From positions 57,006,547-57,070,546 of the forward strand of contig CM060194.1 in the NCBI GenBank assembly GCA_030549335.1: a stretch of DNA of 64,000 bases, given 5' to 3'. Positions within the stretch are counted from its first letter, which is position 1, and each line of letters opens with the position of its first letter. This document shows, piece by piece, positions 22,663 to 35,200 of this stretch. The translations under genes and the position numbers were made by a program. The stretch is from Pontederia crassipes (lineage: Eukaryota; Streptophyta; Magnoliopsida; Commelinales; Pontederiaceae). A model generated the notes under the pieces. The model searched no databases. It was not told the origin of the DNA and saw nothing but the letters and a program-made list of their open reading frames with translations.

Positions 22663-25280
22663 CAACTTCTTGCAGCAAAATAAAACTTGTTGTTTTCTTC
22701 TTGTAAAATATGGTTACTTCCAAATGTTTTCTTATGTAAAGAGATCCATTGGTTCTAGCATGGATTTCTTACTTTTCCCATCAAGTCGAAAAAAAGATAT
22801 ACAGAAAAATAGAGAGCATATCAAAGCACGAACATGGTGCCAAAGAAATGTAGTAAACTTTGACATTCATATTGTAATACAAATGTATACAATTGTTTTT
22901 TTTCCTGCAAAAATCATCTTTGTGACACAAATAAAGGAATTAGCTTATTAAATCAATAATTAGCTAGCCCATGCAACAAATAATAATATCTATTGAATTT
23001 AAACATTTAATTAAAAAAAGGTAATTGTCTAACTCAAAATCATCATAGGATTTTCACTTACATTTATTTCCGTTCCATATTTCATTTTTAACTCTATCCA
23101 AACCAACGTTGACAAACTTGCATGTCGACTCATAGAATAGGCCGAGTTTACGATCCTACTAGGGAAAATGGGTTCAAATCAGTCACCAACTCGGTTTACT
23201 GGATCGTGGAATTTTGCTGTGTCAACCTATTTTTTCCCTCTGTTACCATGTGGGTCCCATGACATACGATACATATACCTCGTCTACGTTTCATCGTTGC
23301 TCTCCATCATTTTTTTCATAATCACACGTGCGACCGGATCGTGATTCAACCAGTGCGATAGATTCGATCGCATTGAACTGAATTTATTAAAATAATATTA
23401 TTTATAATAATTATAAGAATATAATACAAAGCTATATGATATATTATATGAATATTGTACTAATAATTTATTAATAATATTAAAAATTAATATCATATAG
23501 TTTTGATTTATTAAAAGTTTTAATAATGATAAATAATAATGGTTAACATATAAATATAAATATATTATTATTGATTTAGTATCTATTCTTCAATGATGAT
23601 AGATGCTATATTAATAAATTTTATCTTATTATTCTTACTTTTTTTAACATTTTCTTTTTAATTTCCTTTATTTATGTCCTTTGATTCCATTTTAATACTA
23701 TTCAATTTTTAATATTGGCATTTTTTATTTTAATAACTATTTAACTTTATTCATATCATTTTCCCTCATCTTTAACATTCCTTATATTCCTTTCATTTTT
23801 CCTTTTTTAACTTTCCTATTTTTGACACTTTATTTTATTTTTTCCAAAATTTAAATTGAACATATTCAATCGGACGGTTCAATCGGCCGGTTCTCGATTT
23901 AATATCAAAAACTGATTTTAACATGCAATCAAACCGAATTGACGATTAGTTCATAGTTGAATCGGTTGAACCAGTCGGTCTAATCCAATTCTAATAACAT
24001 TGCTCCCCACTACACTCAACAAGTTCGCTAGTTGTGACTATTGTCACTACCCCATCACTACGGTTGCTACTAACGTTTTGAGATTTGTCTGTCCAAAAGA
24101 CTAACTTAACAATGCTATTCAATTTTATGATTTAATTTTTTCTCACTTTGATCAATCAACATACTAACTTACATCAGCAAAAGATTAAATTACAATAACT
24201 ATTACAATATGCGAAAACTATTACACAATATCCAATTACATATGAGTTGTGAGCCTATGACTATATAATAAATAACCTATATTTATGTGCATGTCATTCA
24301 TTAGAGGATCCATCAACTGTCTCACCGTCACTATTGTCTCATCCTGTACAAATTCAAGTACAAAAAAATCAAATGATATAATTCAGTACGTAGGATCACC
24401 CATCACAATAATAATATAAATCATATATCAATATCCATAAAATATCGATACTATAAAAAATCAATGCAATTGTTTATGAACAAGCTATGATTGATCTTAA
24501 CAATGAACAATAAATGATTGATCAATCATAAAATTATCTATATTATCCATTACTCACAATCAGTATACATTCAATTCAATTATCTATAACCGATTATCAA
24601 TTATTCCTCCATTCAATTTAGTAACAATTATCAATTTAATATCAGTTATCTTTAATCAATAATAAATTGACCATAGGTCAGTGAATGTCCCAACTAACAA
24701 TAATGAATTTATCTATCAAGCATAAAGACACAATTCAATTATCAATCAACCATGAAGGTTTCTATACAATCATCGATTTATCTATCAACCCTTTCGAGGG
24801 AAATTTAAGATCAATTACTATTATCAATCAAAATAATATCCATCAATCACAATGATATCCATTGACTACAATGACCTCCAAAGATAATAAAGGCATCAAT
24901 CGATCACTAAGGATTTCTATCGATCACGTGAGTCTTCATTATCCATTATGAATTAACTATCGATTACATAAATCACCGTCGGCCATAACGACATCCATCG
25001 ATCACAAGGGTCTCCATCGGACATAAATGTCCCAATCGATAAATAAGGTCTCAATTATTAATTTAACAATTCAATAATAAATAATTTTTTCAATTAGATG
25101 ATCCACAATCAATCTCAATATGCCCATTATCTATAATCATTAATTCAAGTTAGCAATATTCATCATCAATAATAAGTTATTAATAACTAATTATTGATGT
25201 GACCATAAATAATTTATCAAAGAAATAATAACCGATTTAACTAACAATAACTCAATAATTTATAATACATATATATTATA
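22663..25280. other. AT-rich spacer downstream of gene 1
   Basis: AATAAA-like poly(A) cues lie near 22,679 and 22,930. The stretch 24,500-25,100 is full of loosely repeated short phrases built on ATCAATCGATCA and ATCCAT, a degenerate low-complexity repeat. No gene seen. Confidence 0.5.
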
Positions 25281-25283
25281 TGA

Positions 25284-25852
25284 GAAATATTATGGTGCAT
25301 ACACTTCATCTCAGTCGTCAAATGCAGCATTGACGACTAGGATGAAGGCGCTTAACCGGATGCTGATCAGGGGAGCCTGCGATGGTTCAGTACATTTAGG
25401 TGGTTCATTACGGCCTCTACCCTAGACGATCCCCCTCTTCCCACCTTCAACGTTCCTCTCTCCGGTGCACGCCCCTAGCCCACCCCCCCCCCCCACTTTT
25501 GCTATTGTGTCAGTGAGCGCGAAAGGGGGGCATGGGCCCCCCTTTGCGGCAGAGGGATGGCCCTTGAACCTCTTTTTGTTGCTGCGCCGGCGAGCCCGAA
25601 TGGGATGGAGGTTGATCGGTGGCAGCAGCGTGCTGACAACAGGGATGGAGGTTGATCGGCGGCAACAACGTGCTAGACAAGGACGAAGGAGACTATGAAT
25701 CAATTGTTTGTGAACCGAACATTATGTGTGTGAACTGGGAGTGAACTGGATGTGCCCCAATCTCAACCGTTGCACGCGGATCCGATGGCTTAGATGGGAT
25801 GATTGCATGCACTTGTATTCACCTAAATGTATATGCACTCTATTATTTAAAT
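25284..25852. mobile_element. small TIR element, first copy
   Basis: The left end AAATATTATGGTGCATACACTT and the reversed right end AAATAATAGAGTGCATATACATTT form terminal inverted repeats about 565 bp apart. Its right part (25,690-25,850) recurs in inverted orientation at 30,143-30,300, showing a family. The core is GC-rich with a C13-like run at 25,481-25,494. No transposase and no proven target duplication. Confidence 0.55.
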
Positions 25853-25872
25853 GAGGAATATTAGGGTACATA

Positions 25873-26505
25873 TGTCACACCGTGACATGAAGCGCGAAGC
25901 CTCGCGACACCAGTTCTACTCAATTTATAGCTCTCAGTCGCTCAGCGCCGAAAGCATGGAACACATGCAGCCGTCTCGCACTACGTAATATTGCAGATTA
26001 ATAAGTTATCCGCCTTTTCGGTAGTTATCTTGTAAAGCTATTCTTATGAATGGCCAAGTAGGTGGCGTTACCCGTAGGGTACGTCTTTTGCATCTTCAAT
26101 ATGTAATAAGTCTCCTATACCTACGGTACACTGGGAGGAGTTCATCATATGTATGTTATATTTCATCATATTCAATACAATCAAGCTTTCCTTTAATTCT
26201 AGTGACATAACCTTGAGCATGGGGTGGCAACCCACATCGGTGTCCCTTCGTAACATCCCATGATTCTTGGACTGGCTCTTCGAACTTTAAACGCCCAAGC
26301 GCCTACATTAGCGCCACAACACGCTAATGCCACGGAGAGTAGTCCAACACTCTAGTCATGTCCGTGATCGAATGCCTATAAGAGCGATTCTTGGCATAGT
26401 CATCTCGGCCATAAATCTTTCGCTGCTACTTAAAACAAGCTTGGCTATGTGCTTATCCGCCTAGTCGTTGCACGTGGTCTAGTATTCGAGAATGTCCCCG
26501 TGACA
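25873..26505 (+). repeat. left LTR of the 4.3-kb element
   Basis: 633 bp, TG..CA ends, direct repeat of 29,491-30,139. Confidence 0.85.
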
Positions 26506-28375
26506 ATTGGTATCAGTGCAGTTCATCATGCTCGGATTACCCAGCGACGATAACTCGCTTGTGTCATCGCAACGTGCCTTGGTGTGAGAATAGTGTTTTC
26601 GCTCAAAATCTCCACTATGTCCAGGTGCACTGGTACCATGATCTTTGATCATGGACGCCAACGAGGAATGCGTAGCAAGCTTCCTCGCCGCACGCTCGTG
26701 CTCCGCAGCATGTTCCTCATACACCCGTGTCATGTTAAGGAACGTCCATCATGCACTATGATGAGGGATTGATGGTCCTGCCTAACCGGGACGGTCATGT
26801 GTTGCTCACTCGAGTAGATCAACCACTCTAGGTATACAGTCGGGAATCTTGAAGTGTGGAGCTGTGTCAAGAGTGGTCATATGCTCCGCATGATGGTCTT
26901 GCGCTACCCATACCAAGAGGTCGTTTACACAAACGTCGTATAACTCGGAGGACCCGTGTCACATTCAGGGACTGTCAATCATGCACTATCATGATGACCT
27001 GACGCTACTCAGTATTTCGTGACGTCGCACCGCATGCCCAGTCATGTAACGTAAAGTGCACAACTGTTTCACGGGAGAAGTTGGCTCAAGGATAAGCATC
27101 AAGGTTCGTTGTCCCTTTCGGCTAAGGAATATCATCTTATCGGCTAAGGAGCATCAATCACAAGCATCTGATCGTGCCGCAGCATCGCCTGCCACGTCAA
27201 GATGACTTTCATGAATGGAGTAAAGCGTTGATTACTTGCAAATACTTGGGGACGAGCTGTCAACCTTGCTTGCCTCATCAAGTGTCATCCTGCAAGCGGC
27301 GTGATGTCATCCATCAAGGGTTGGGATGAACCTGTTACATGCCAACGCAAATTGACGTCTCAACTCAATGACCAATTTGGCAAATGATTTGAGCATCGAG
27401 CATTGACGAACCTTGACATGCTACTGAAAAGCGTTCTGCCGCAAACCGAAGGAAGGGGTATCCTTTCCTCTCGGCCAGCGCCTAGAGTAATCGAAACGGC
27501 CTTCAAGGATTGCAATCCAAAGGTTTTGAATGATACACTGGCGAGGTCGTCCCTTTGAATGGAGATGGAGGTGACGTTGGGAGCTCATGCCATGAGTTAC
27601 CAATCACAATCCGCTTGCCCAAGCGGAGCGTCTTCACGAGCATCCCCATGGTTCGTTGAAGACTCGGAACGGCTACTCTTTCACAAGGGTCAGCTGCCCA
27701 GTGGATAAGGATGTCAAAGGTGCACGACCCTTATCGACAAGCGCAATGGCATTACTTCATCCAGATTATGGAGGGACGAGTATCTAAGGTGCATCCTCTT
27801 CATGAACGAGCACAAGGACATCGTCCCATCCATACCCAAAGGTGTTGCCTAAGCTTCAAAGGAGGTTTCAGGATTAGTAGAAAGCATATCTCAAGAATCT
27901 GGTGAGATGTGGCAAACTCATGATGGCGAGGCCATCGCGATAATGTGGAATATGACAAACATGGATCCCAGTAAGACATGGGACAGAGGGGAGAGGCAGC
28001 TCATCAATTATGCAAGCCATGAAAGTTGAGACTGGAGGTCAAGATCACTTTGTTCAGCATCGGTCAGATGGGTATGTTGAAGGAGAACATGAAAGATATC
28101 ACCGAGCTATGCCTACAATGTTCTCATATGGATGAAGACCCAATGTTGGTGCTCTTCAAGTAGAGGGGTTGAAGCTTTGGACTAGGACGGAGTTAGAACG
28201 ACAGGATCGTCCAACCTTAGCTCGCTAGTTGCCGCTGCCAATGCATTCATGCCAAGACAAGTGACATACCACCAAAGCCCTTGGACAAGAGCAATGGTAG
28301 AGCAGAGAAGTTCAAGTCGCAAAGAGGAAGCTTCTATGCCAAAGATTAAGACTAAGCTCATCAAAGCAGGATGAT

Positions 28376-29000
28376 CGAGTTGAACCACAAGGATATGGGG
28401 AGACTCCCGTCGCTCACCATAACGACTTGAAGTGGACAAGGTAGAAAGTGTCATATCCGAGAACCTTGCTCCACCTCAAACCATCGAGATATCAAATGAC
28501 CGCCAAGGGTAAGGTGGTCCCGCACTCGACACTCGACACTCGACAGATGAAGAACTTTAAGTTACAACATGGAGATAGTGAGTTGAACCACAATGGAACG
28601 TGGGAAGACTTTCGTTGCTCACTATAGCGACTCAGAATGGACAAGGTATGGAGCGCTATATCAAGAAACCTTGTTCCGTCCCAAGGCCGTTGAGACATCA
28701 AATGATCATCGAGGAAGAGGTGGTCTTGCGCTCTTCATTCGACGGAGGAATGAATCTATGTTGCAACTTGTGACGTAGAGACATCGAATCAGCCCACAAA
28801 GCATCCCGAAGCATCCGTGGGAAGACTCTTGATGTCGCTCATCATAGAGATCCAAAACACCCGAAGCAGACAAGTTGCAAATGTCATTATCGAAGAGCTT
28901 GTGCTATTTTAAGTCATCGGAATTCCAAAACGATCATCGAGGGTAAGATGGTCCCATACCTTGCATTCGACGGAAGAAAGACCTTATGTCGCTGCCACCG
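28376..29000 (+). repeat. imperfect tandem repeat, three units of about 200-230 bp
   Basis: Three successive blocks share GTGGGAAGACT.., a CTCACCAT/CTCATCAT phrase, GGACAAG, and then GG.TAAG.TGGTC followed by ATTCGACGGA-type text. They lie inside the LTR fossil and are poorly conserved. No reading frame is conserved across the units. Confidence 0.6.
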
Positions 29001-29490
29001 GCAACATGAGGGAATCGAGTCAAGTCATGTAGGTCGAATGACAAGACTCTTCATCATGTTCTGCACGATCCTGGAGCAACTCTTTTTTCGATCTATCTCC
29101 GAAGGTATACAAGAGTTGTTTCACCCTAAAAAGCCAAACCACACAAGTTGACACTGCGTATAAGTCGAGAGAAGCTGAAGCCAATAGAGACTTGATGGAC
29201 GGATAGTTGCTTGATGAAGTTAAACTGCACATGGCGAACTCTACTGGTGTTGCACAAGTGATGACCCCGGATCGAACGAAGAATCAATAAGCGAAGTAGG
29301 CCTGAGGGAGGAGTCTTCAGCGAGACCCCAAGGAGTGGGCATTTCTAGCGTTACGCGATGTTGGTGAAGTATAAGTCAAGGCAAAGAATGCGAAATTGAA
29401 CGAGACAAGCGAAGTCAAGACGAAAGGCGAAGATCCTGAAGAAGCCCGGATAACAGCTTTGGGGGCATCGTCGACTTTGGTGGGTGAGAA

Positions 29491-30139
29491 TGTCATGGGA
29501 CGTTTTCCCGTGACACGAAGCCCAAAATCTCACGGCAGTAGTGTTGCTCAACATATAGTCTCGGCCGCACAACGCCAAAATCATGGAACACATACAGCCA
29601 CCCCGCACTACGTAATATTACACAAGTTATCCGCCTTAGGACATTTATCTTGTAAGGTTATTCTTATGAATGGCTAAGTAGGTGGCATTACCCGAAGGTA
29701 CGTCTTTTGCATCTTCAATATGTAATAAGACTCCTGTACATACGGTACACTGGGAGGAGTTCACTAGTGCCTTTCGATGCCCATATGTATGTTATGTTTC
29801 ATCATATTCAATACAAGCAAGCTTTCCTTTAATTCTAATGTCATGACATTGAGCATGTGGTGACAACCCACATCGGTGTCCCTTCATAACGTCCCGTGAT
29901 TCTTCGGCTACCCCTTCGGATGTTAAGCGCCTGCATCAACGTCGCAACACGCTAATGCCATGGTCTCATGTCGAGTATTCCAACACTCTAGTAATGTCCG
30001 TAATCGAATGCCTATAAAATCGACTCTTGACACAGTTGTCTCGATCATAAATCTTTCGCTGTTACTTAAAATAACTTTGACTATGTGTCTATCCGTTTAA
30101 TCATCGCACGTGGTAAGTGTCCGAAAATGATCCCGTGAC
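29491..30139 (+). repeat. right LTR of the 4.3-kb element
   Basis: 649 bp, direct repeat of 25,873-26,505. Confidence 0.85.
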
Positions 30140-30142
30140 ACC

Positions 30143-30300
30143 TACACATTTACGTAAATACAAGTGTATACAATCATCTCATCTAAATCATCGGATCAAC
30201 TTACAACGACTGAGATTGGAGCGCATCCAGTTAATTCACACACACCACGTTCGGTTCACAAACAATTCATTCAGTCTCATCATCCCTCTCTCAAATATAT
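30143..30300 (-). mobile_element. small TIR element, second copy (part)
   Basis: Reversed match to 25,690-25,850: shared AATACAAGTG, CAATCATC.CATCTAA, ATCGGATC, GAGATTGG.GC.CATCCAGTT and GTTCGGTTCACAAACAATT. Together with GGAATATTAGGGTACATA just before 25,873, it appears to be a second copy split by the LTR element. Its far end was not located. Confidence 0.6.
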
Positions 30301-30470
30301 ATATATACACGATATCCCTCTCAAATCTAAGCGCGTGAATCTGAATGTGAATCTCACCGTAGGACATTATATGCAATAAAGTTAGCGCCCGTCATTGTCC
30401 CGGGTCAAGCACGGTGACCATGCGCATTTGCATGCAGACGAAATGATTGCTCTCAAGTACGTCGCCCAAA

Positions 30471-30538
30471 AGAAATGCAGGGTGGGGGTTTCTCTTCAAA
30501 TACTAGAAATGCAGGGTGGGGGTTTCTCTTCAAATACT
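30471..30538 (+). repeat. 34-bp perfect tandem duplication
   Basis: Two identical adjacent units begin AGAAATGCAGGGTGGGGG at 30,471 and 30,505. Perfect identity suggests a recent event. Confidence 0.9.
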
Positions 30539-30664
30539 GTGTATTGAAGCCGTAAGTTCCTAGGTTGATTCTTGAATCCAAGATTACGATGGCTTAGCTG
30601 ATTCCATGTGTAGCTCCACTTTTTCAGTTGCCAAGAGGAAACTATGCTTTGGAATATATTTTAA

Positions 30665-31523
30665 GAGTGTCTTTGATGTCATTCTCAAATTTTTAATATC
30701 ACTTCAAATTCATCATTTTACTTCTCATGTTATTTTATTTTATTTATTATTTTCTCTTTGAATCTTCTTAATTTTCACTCAATCATGCTTATTAAATAAT
30801 CTCACACTCATTAATTCTTTATCATTTCTTTCTTCATATTATTGGTTCATGCAATTAATTAATTTTTTATTAATAATATAATTTAGATTACTAAACAAAA
30901 ATATTAATTTAATTAATATATAAATTACAAAAAGATTGAACATATAATATTATTTTATGAATATATAAAATAAAGTGGAATTAGGAAGAGAAAAATTATT
31001 TTTAGTGTAATCATTTCTCAAAATAATTAGTCCATTGTTTTTTGTTAAAAAAATACTAATTATCAAATTGATTCAAACATCTTTAATTAATTAGTGTATT
31101 AGATCCAATTTAGTTTGTCGCCATATCTTAAAAATATTTATTTAACTACAAATAATTGATGGAACAAATTATTTTAAAAAATATATTATTAGTCTATTAT
31201 AAAAAAAAAGCAACTGACACTCTTCATAAACTTAATAGTATTAAGAAATAAAAATATTTCTATTTTTGTCTAATATTATTGTGATTTTTGTATTAATTAA
31301 ATTGATATATTTGACCAATAATTTAATTTATATCATTAATTAAATAACTAATAACATTAGGAGAGAGAATAAATAAAGTGTGTGATGATTAAAGAAGAAA
31401 AGTTGGGTGAAAATTGAGGAGATTCAGACGGAGAGAATAGAAAATAAAGTAAAATAAAATGAATAGTAGAACGGTGAGTTTGGCGTGCCAATAAGAATTA
31501 AAAGAGTGACATTAAGGGCACTC
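30665..31523. mobile_element. Mutator-like non-autonomous element, 859 bp
   Basis: The ends GAGTGTCTTTGATGTCA and (reversed) GAGTGCCCTTAATGTCA are matched terminal inverted repeats; similarity continues inward through TTTATTTTATTT and GAATCT.CT.AATTTTCACTCAA. Flanks are ATATTTTAA on both sides (30,656-30,664 and 31,524-31,532), a perfect 9-bp target duplication, the hallmark of Mutator-like elements. The interior is AT-rich and non-coding. The perfect duplication suggests a younger insertion than the 5.8-kb element. Confidence 0.85.
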
Positions 31524-31532
31524 ATATTTTAA

Positions 31533-31920
31533 ATATATATATATATATATATATTTAATTTTCTTTATACTTGATTTTGCATCATAAAGTAAGTCACGAA
31601 ACATAAATTAATTATGTATCTGATATATACTATTGGGAAATTATCACGGATAAAGACTTTTTCCTCCAATGAAGGAAAAAGTACGCACAATTCAATGACA
31701 ATATATTTCTATATAAATCACAGTTATTAAGGAAAAAATTTCTCATTTTCTTTCCTTTAAAAAAATATTAATTTATATATGAGATTTTATGCACATTTGT
31801 CAGCAATCCGTGAAGAGGTATAAAAGAATCAACTTATTTTCTAGGGCCCCATAGAAAGAGTTCCAACTTTTTTTTTTACGGTGACAGAGCGACAGGCTGA
31901 GGCCGGACGTTTTTGCTTTG
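31533..31920. other. spacer with a (TA)n run
   Basis: TA repeat at about 31,532-31,552, otherwise AT-rich spacer leading into the gene 2 promoter. Confidence 0.5.
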
Positions 31921-32180
31921 GAGTCAATTTAATTAAGGAGGAGGAGGTCGAGTCAACTTATTTTCAGGGCCACAGGAAGTCAACAAAGGATAAATACGAT
32001 TAGTCAATCATATTTAATGGTCTTTAACTCTTTATCCTTGGTCTATGAACTCAAATTAATTTTATATGCGACTGGTGAGCTACCAACTCTGTTAATCAGT
32101 TATAATCAAACCTGTACTGGCCCAAAAATAAGGTCAAGGACTGACCTCTTGACCTCGCGTACCAAGTAAAGTCAAGTTCT
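31921..32180 (+). promoter_or_regulatory. W-box-rich promoter segment of gene 2
   Basis: At least seven TTGAC/GTCAA cores occur in about 260 bp (for example GAGTCAATTT, GAGTCAACTT, AAGTCAACAA, TAGTCAATCA, CTTGACC, AGTCAAG). W-box clusters are bound by WRKY factors and are common before defence-related receptor kinases. That this segment works so here is inference. Confidence 0.4.
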
Positions 32181-32249
32181 CCTGCAATTACCGATGAAGT
32201 ATACGAATGAGGTAGAGTCCTCCTACATCTCGTTAATTATAAGCTATCG

Positions 32250-32256
32250 ATAAATA
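32250..32256 (+). promoter_or_regulatory. TATA-like box of gene 2
   Basis: ATAAATA lies about 80-86 bp before the gene 2 ATG, the spacing seen in gene 3. Confidence 0.4.
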
Positions 32257-35200
32257 GACATCAGACTCTCAGAACAATCTCATATAGTTAAAGAAAACCA
32301 TCAGAGTTCAGAGTAAGTGGGTATCAGAAGTCTGCATGAGAATGCAGAAGGCTAAGAGCTTTATTTTGGTCACCACGAGGTTATTAGCCTTGTTGCCGAT
32401 CGTGGCAGCAGGAGCAAAGGCAGCAGAGCCTTCTGGTACGTGATGCGTTGGTTACCATAAAAATATGTATTTGTTAACTACTTAACTGTATATGGATACA
32501 TTGAACTATTATCGTACAGAACCCTGAAATGTTTCATCATCCCGTCAATGCAGATACGATGATTCCGAACAAAAGTATCACAGACGGCCGGACATTGATC
32601 TCAGGTGGAGGGAAGTTCGAGATGGGATTCTTCAGCCCGGGCACATTGACGAACAGGTACCTCGGGATTTGGTTCTACAACATCTCAGTTCAGACAGTCG
32701 TGTGGGTCGCCAACAGAGCCACCCCTCTCAGCAGTTCCGACAATGGAACTCTGCACCTCACCGCAGATGGAAATCTATTCCTGTCCAACAAACACGGGAT
32801 AGCATTTTGGTCGACGAACACGTCGACGAAAGGGACAACTCCTTCCTTACGGCTTCTGGATTCAGGAAACCTCGTCTTGATCAGTGCTGAAGAAGGATCC
32901 GGCGAATCAGTAGTTTGGCAAAGCTTTGATCATCCGGGCGACACGTGTCTTCCAAGCATGAAGATTGGCGTGGACTACCAACACAATATCTTCTGGCAGT
33001 ACACATCGTGGAGGAGTCCCGATGACCCTTCTCCAGGCGACTACTCCTACAAGTACTCAAGCTACGACGTGCCGGAGACATACATATGGAAGGGGTCTAA
33101 GAAGAGAGCTCGATTCTACGGACCGTGGAATTGGCCTAAGCTTGTTGGCTCCAACAGCATCTTCAAGTTGGAGTTCTTCAGAAATGCATACGGCGGATAC
33201 TACAAGGCGGACTCGTTGGATAATACTACGGTGATAGCTCGTGTGCTGTTGAACATCACAGGATCGCTTCAGTTGCTTACTTGGAATCCAACGAGCAGCG
33301 AGTGGGCTACCACGTATAACCTGGATCTCCCATCAGACATGTGCGACAACTATGCCATCTGTGGAGCAAATGGCATCTGCAACCCGTCTTACAGCTCGAT
33401 CTGCAGGTGCTTGCAGGGATTCGTTCCCAGGTCTCCTGACAATTGGGACAAGGGGAACTACTCCGACGGATGCGTGAGGGAGGGAGCTTCAAAGTGCTCA
33501 CCTTCAAAGAGCTTCGCACTATTGCACAAGATGAAAGTTCCTGACACTGAAAACGCTATCAGTGACAGAAACAAGAATCTTGACGAGTACAGAGATTGGT
33601 GCACGAGCAACTGTAGCTGCACGGCCTATGCGGTGCTTGGAGTGACCGGTTGCGTGATTTGGAACGGCGATGTTTATGATCTCAAGGTGAATTCTGCACT
33701 CGGCAACGACCTATATGTTCGGCTTCCCTCGTCGGAGTTAGGTAAGTATAGTAAAAGCAATGGATCACAAGTTCCAAATTGAGCTATAATTTAGTTTTTT
33801 TTCCCATTCAACAGTCGTGGTGCTTTTTATATAATAGAAACTATATATGTGCATGGTCATGCGTGTGATGCTTGAATTAATCAACATCAGGATGTAGTAG
33901 TTATAGAACGAGAAAATAGCGCCAGTCTTAACGTTTTACTTTATTTCTTATCAGGTTCCACAGAAGTTACTTCTGCCAACAAGAAACGTTTGCTAGTGAC
34001 TGCTCTCCCCTGTGCATGTGGTTTTCTTCTGGTTTTGGTTGATGTGCTTTTATGTTTTAAGAGGAGGACAAAACCAAATCAAGGTGCGTTGACTATTAAA
34101 AGATCTACTCTAGAGCACCATTAATTAATATCCACTTCAGTACGACATTGCTAAATAATGCCTGCTCCAACGTGAAGCCATCGGAACGGGACAAGGAGAA
34201 GAAGATGGGGAGTTGTCTTCATATGATATGCTTACAATACAAGAAGCGACCGACGATTTCTCCACGGGCAACATACTCGGAAAGGGTGGGTTCGGGACTG
34301 TGTACAAGGTGACTAGTTTCGCTCCTTCTTGTTTCAAATATTATATTTGCTCTCTCTTACATAGTTAAAGAAGTAGATTATGAAGGTTCATTGTTAAATA
34401 ATTTTGTAGGGAAAGTTGAGAGATGGGAGAGAAATTGCTGTCAAGAGATTGTCCAAAAGATCAACCCAAGGGTTAAACGAGTTCAAAACTGAGGTCAATC
34501 TAATTGCAAAGCTTCAACACAGAAATCTGGTCCAGCTGCACGGATACTGTGTTGAGGATGAGGAAAGGATGCTGATATATGAGTATATGCAGAATGGCAG
34601 CTTGGATGCTTTCTTACTTGGTTAGCTTAATTTTCTATGTTTTTCCTGTGATTTATTTTTTTAGAAAAAACGTAGGCTATTAATTTTGATTGAACTGTTT
34701 GCATTTCATTCCAATACATATTAATTGTGTAACACTAACGTCACGGACTAACAAAAAAAATTGATGTATCTATTAGATGGAAGGAACAATGTCATCTTGA
34801 CATGGCAAAAGTGCCTTGATATCATAAATGGAATTGCGAGGGGCTCTTATATCTTCACCAAGATTCTAGATTGAAAATTATCCATCGAGATCTCAAGACA
34901 AGCAATATTCTTCTTGACAAGGATTTGAATCCCAAGATTTCAGACTTCGGAATGGCAAGGATCCTGAAAGCAGGGCAATTGGATGAGCAGACAAGAAGGG
35001 TTGTTGGGACATAGTAAGCATTATACGAAACGACTGAAGAATTTTAAACTTAAAGGGGATTTTGTTTAGTTGTCATGCATGCTAATTGTACTTTGGCTTA
35101 CTACTATTTGCAGTGGATATATGGCACCGTAGTATGCAATGGATGGGCTTTTCTCAGAAAAATCTGATATTTTCAGCTTTGGGGTGATAATACCAAAGAC

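Larger units (their letters stand above)
25873..30139 (+). mobile_element. LTR retrotransposon fossil, non-coding, about 4.3 kb
   Basis: Two direct repeats, 25,873-26,505 and 29,491-30,139, start with TGTCA and end with CCGTGACA. They share long stretches such as CTTTTGCATCTTCAATATGT and CACTGGGAGGAGTTCA. The first is followed by GGTATCAGTGCAG, a degenerate primer-site-like text. The two LTRs differ at very roughly 10-15 percent by eye, so the insertion is old. The 3-kb interior shows no recognisable gag or pol, so it is either heavily broken or was always a non-autonomous large retrotransposon derivative. It lies between genes 1 and 2 within a small TIR element, so it is nested. No clean target duplication was seen. 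Confidence 0.8.

Noticed and set aside
27421-29677. Short frames inside the 4.3-kb LTR element as captured genes
   Set aside because: None exceeds about 93 codons, none has a recognisable motif, and some overlap on opposite strands.
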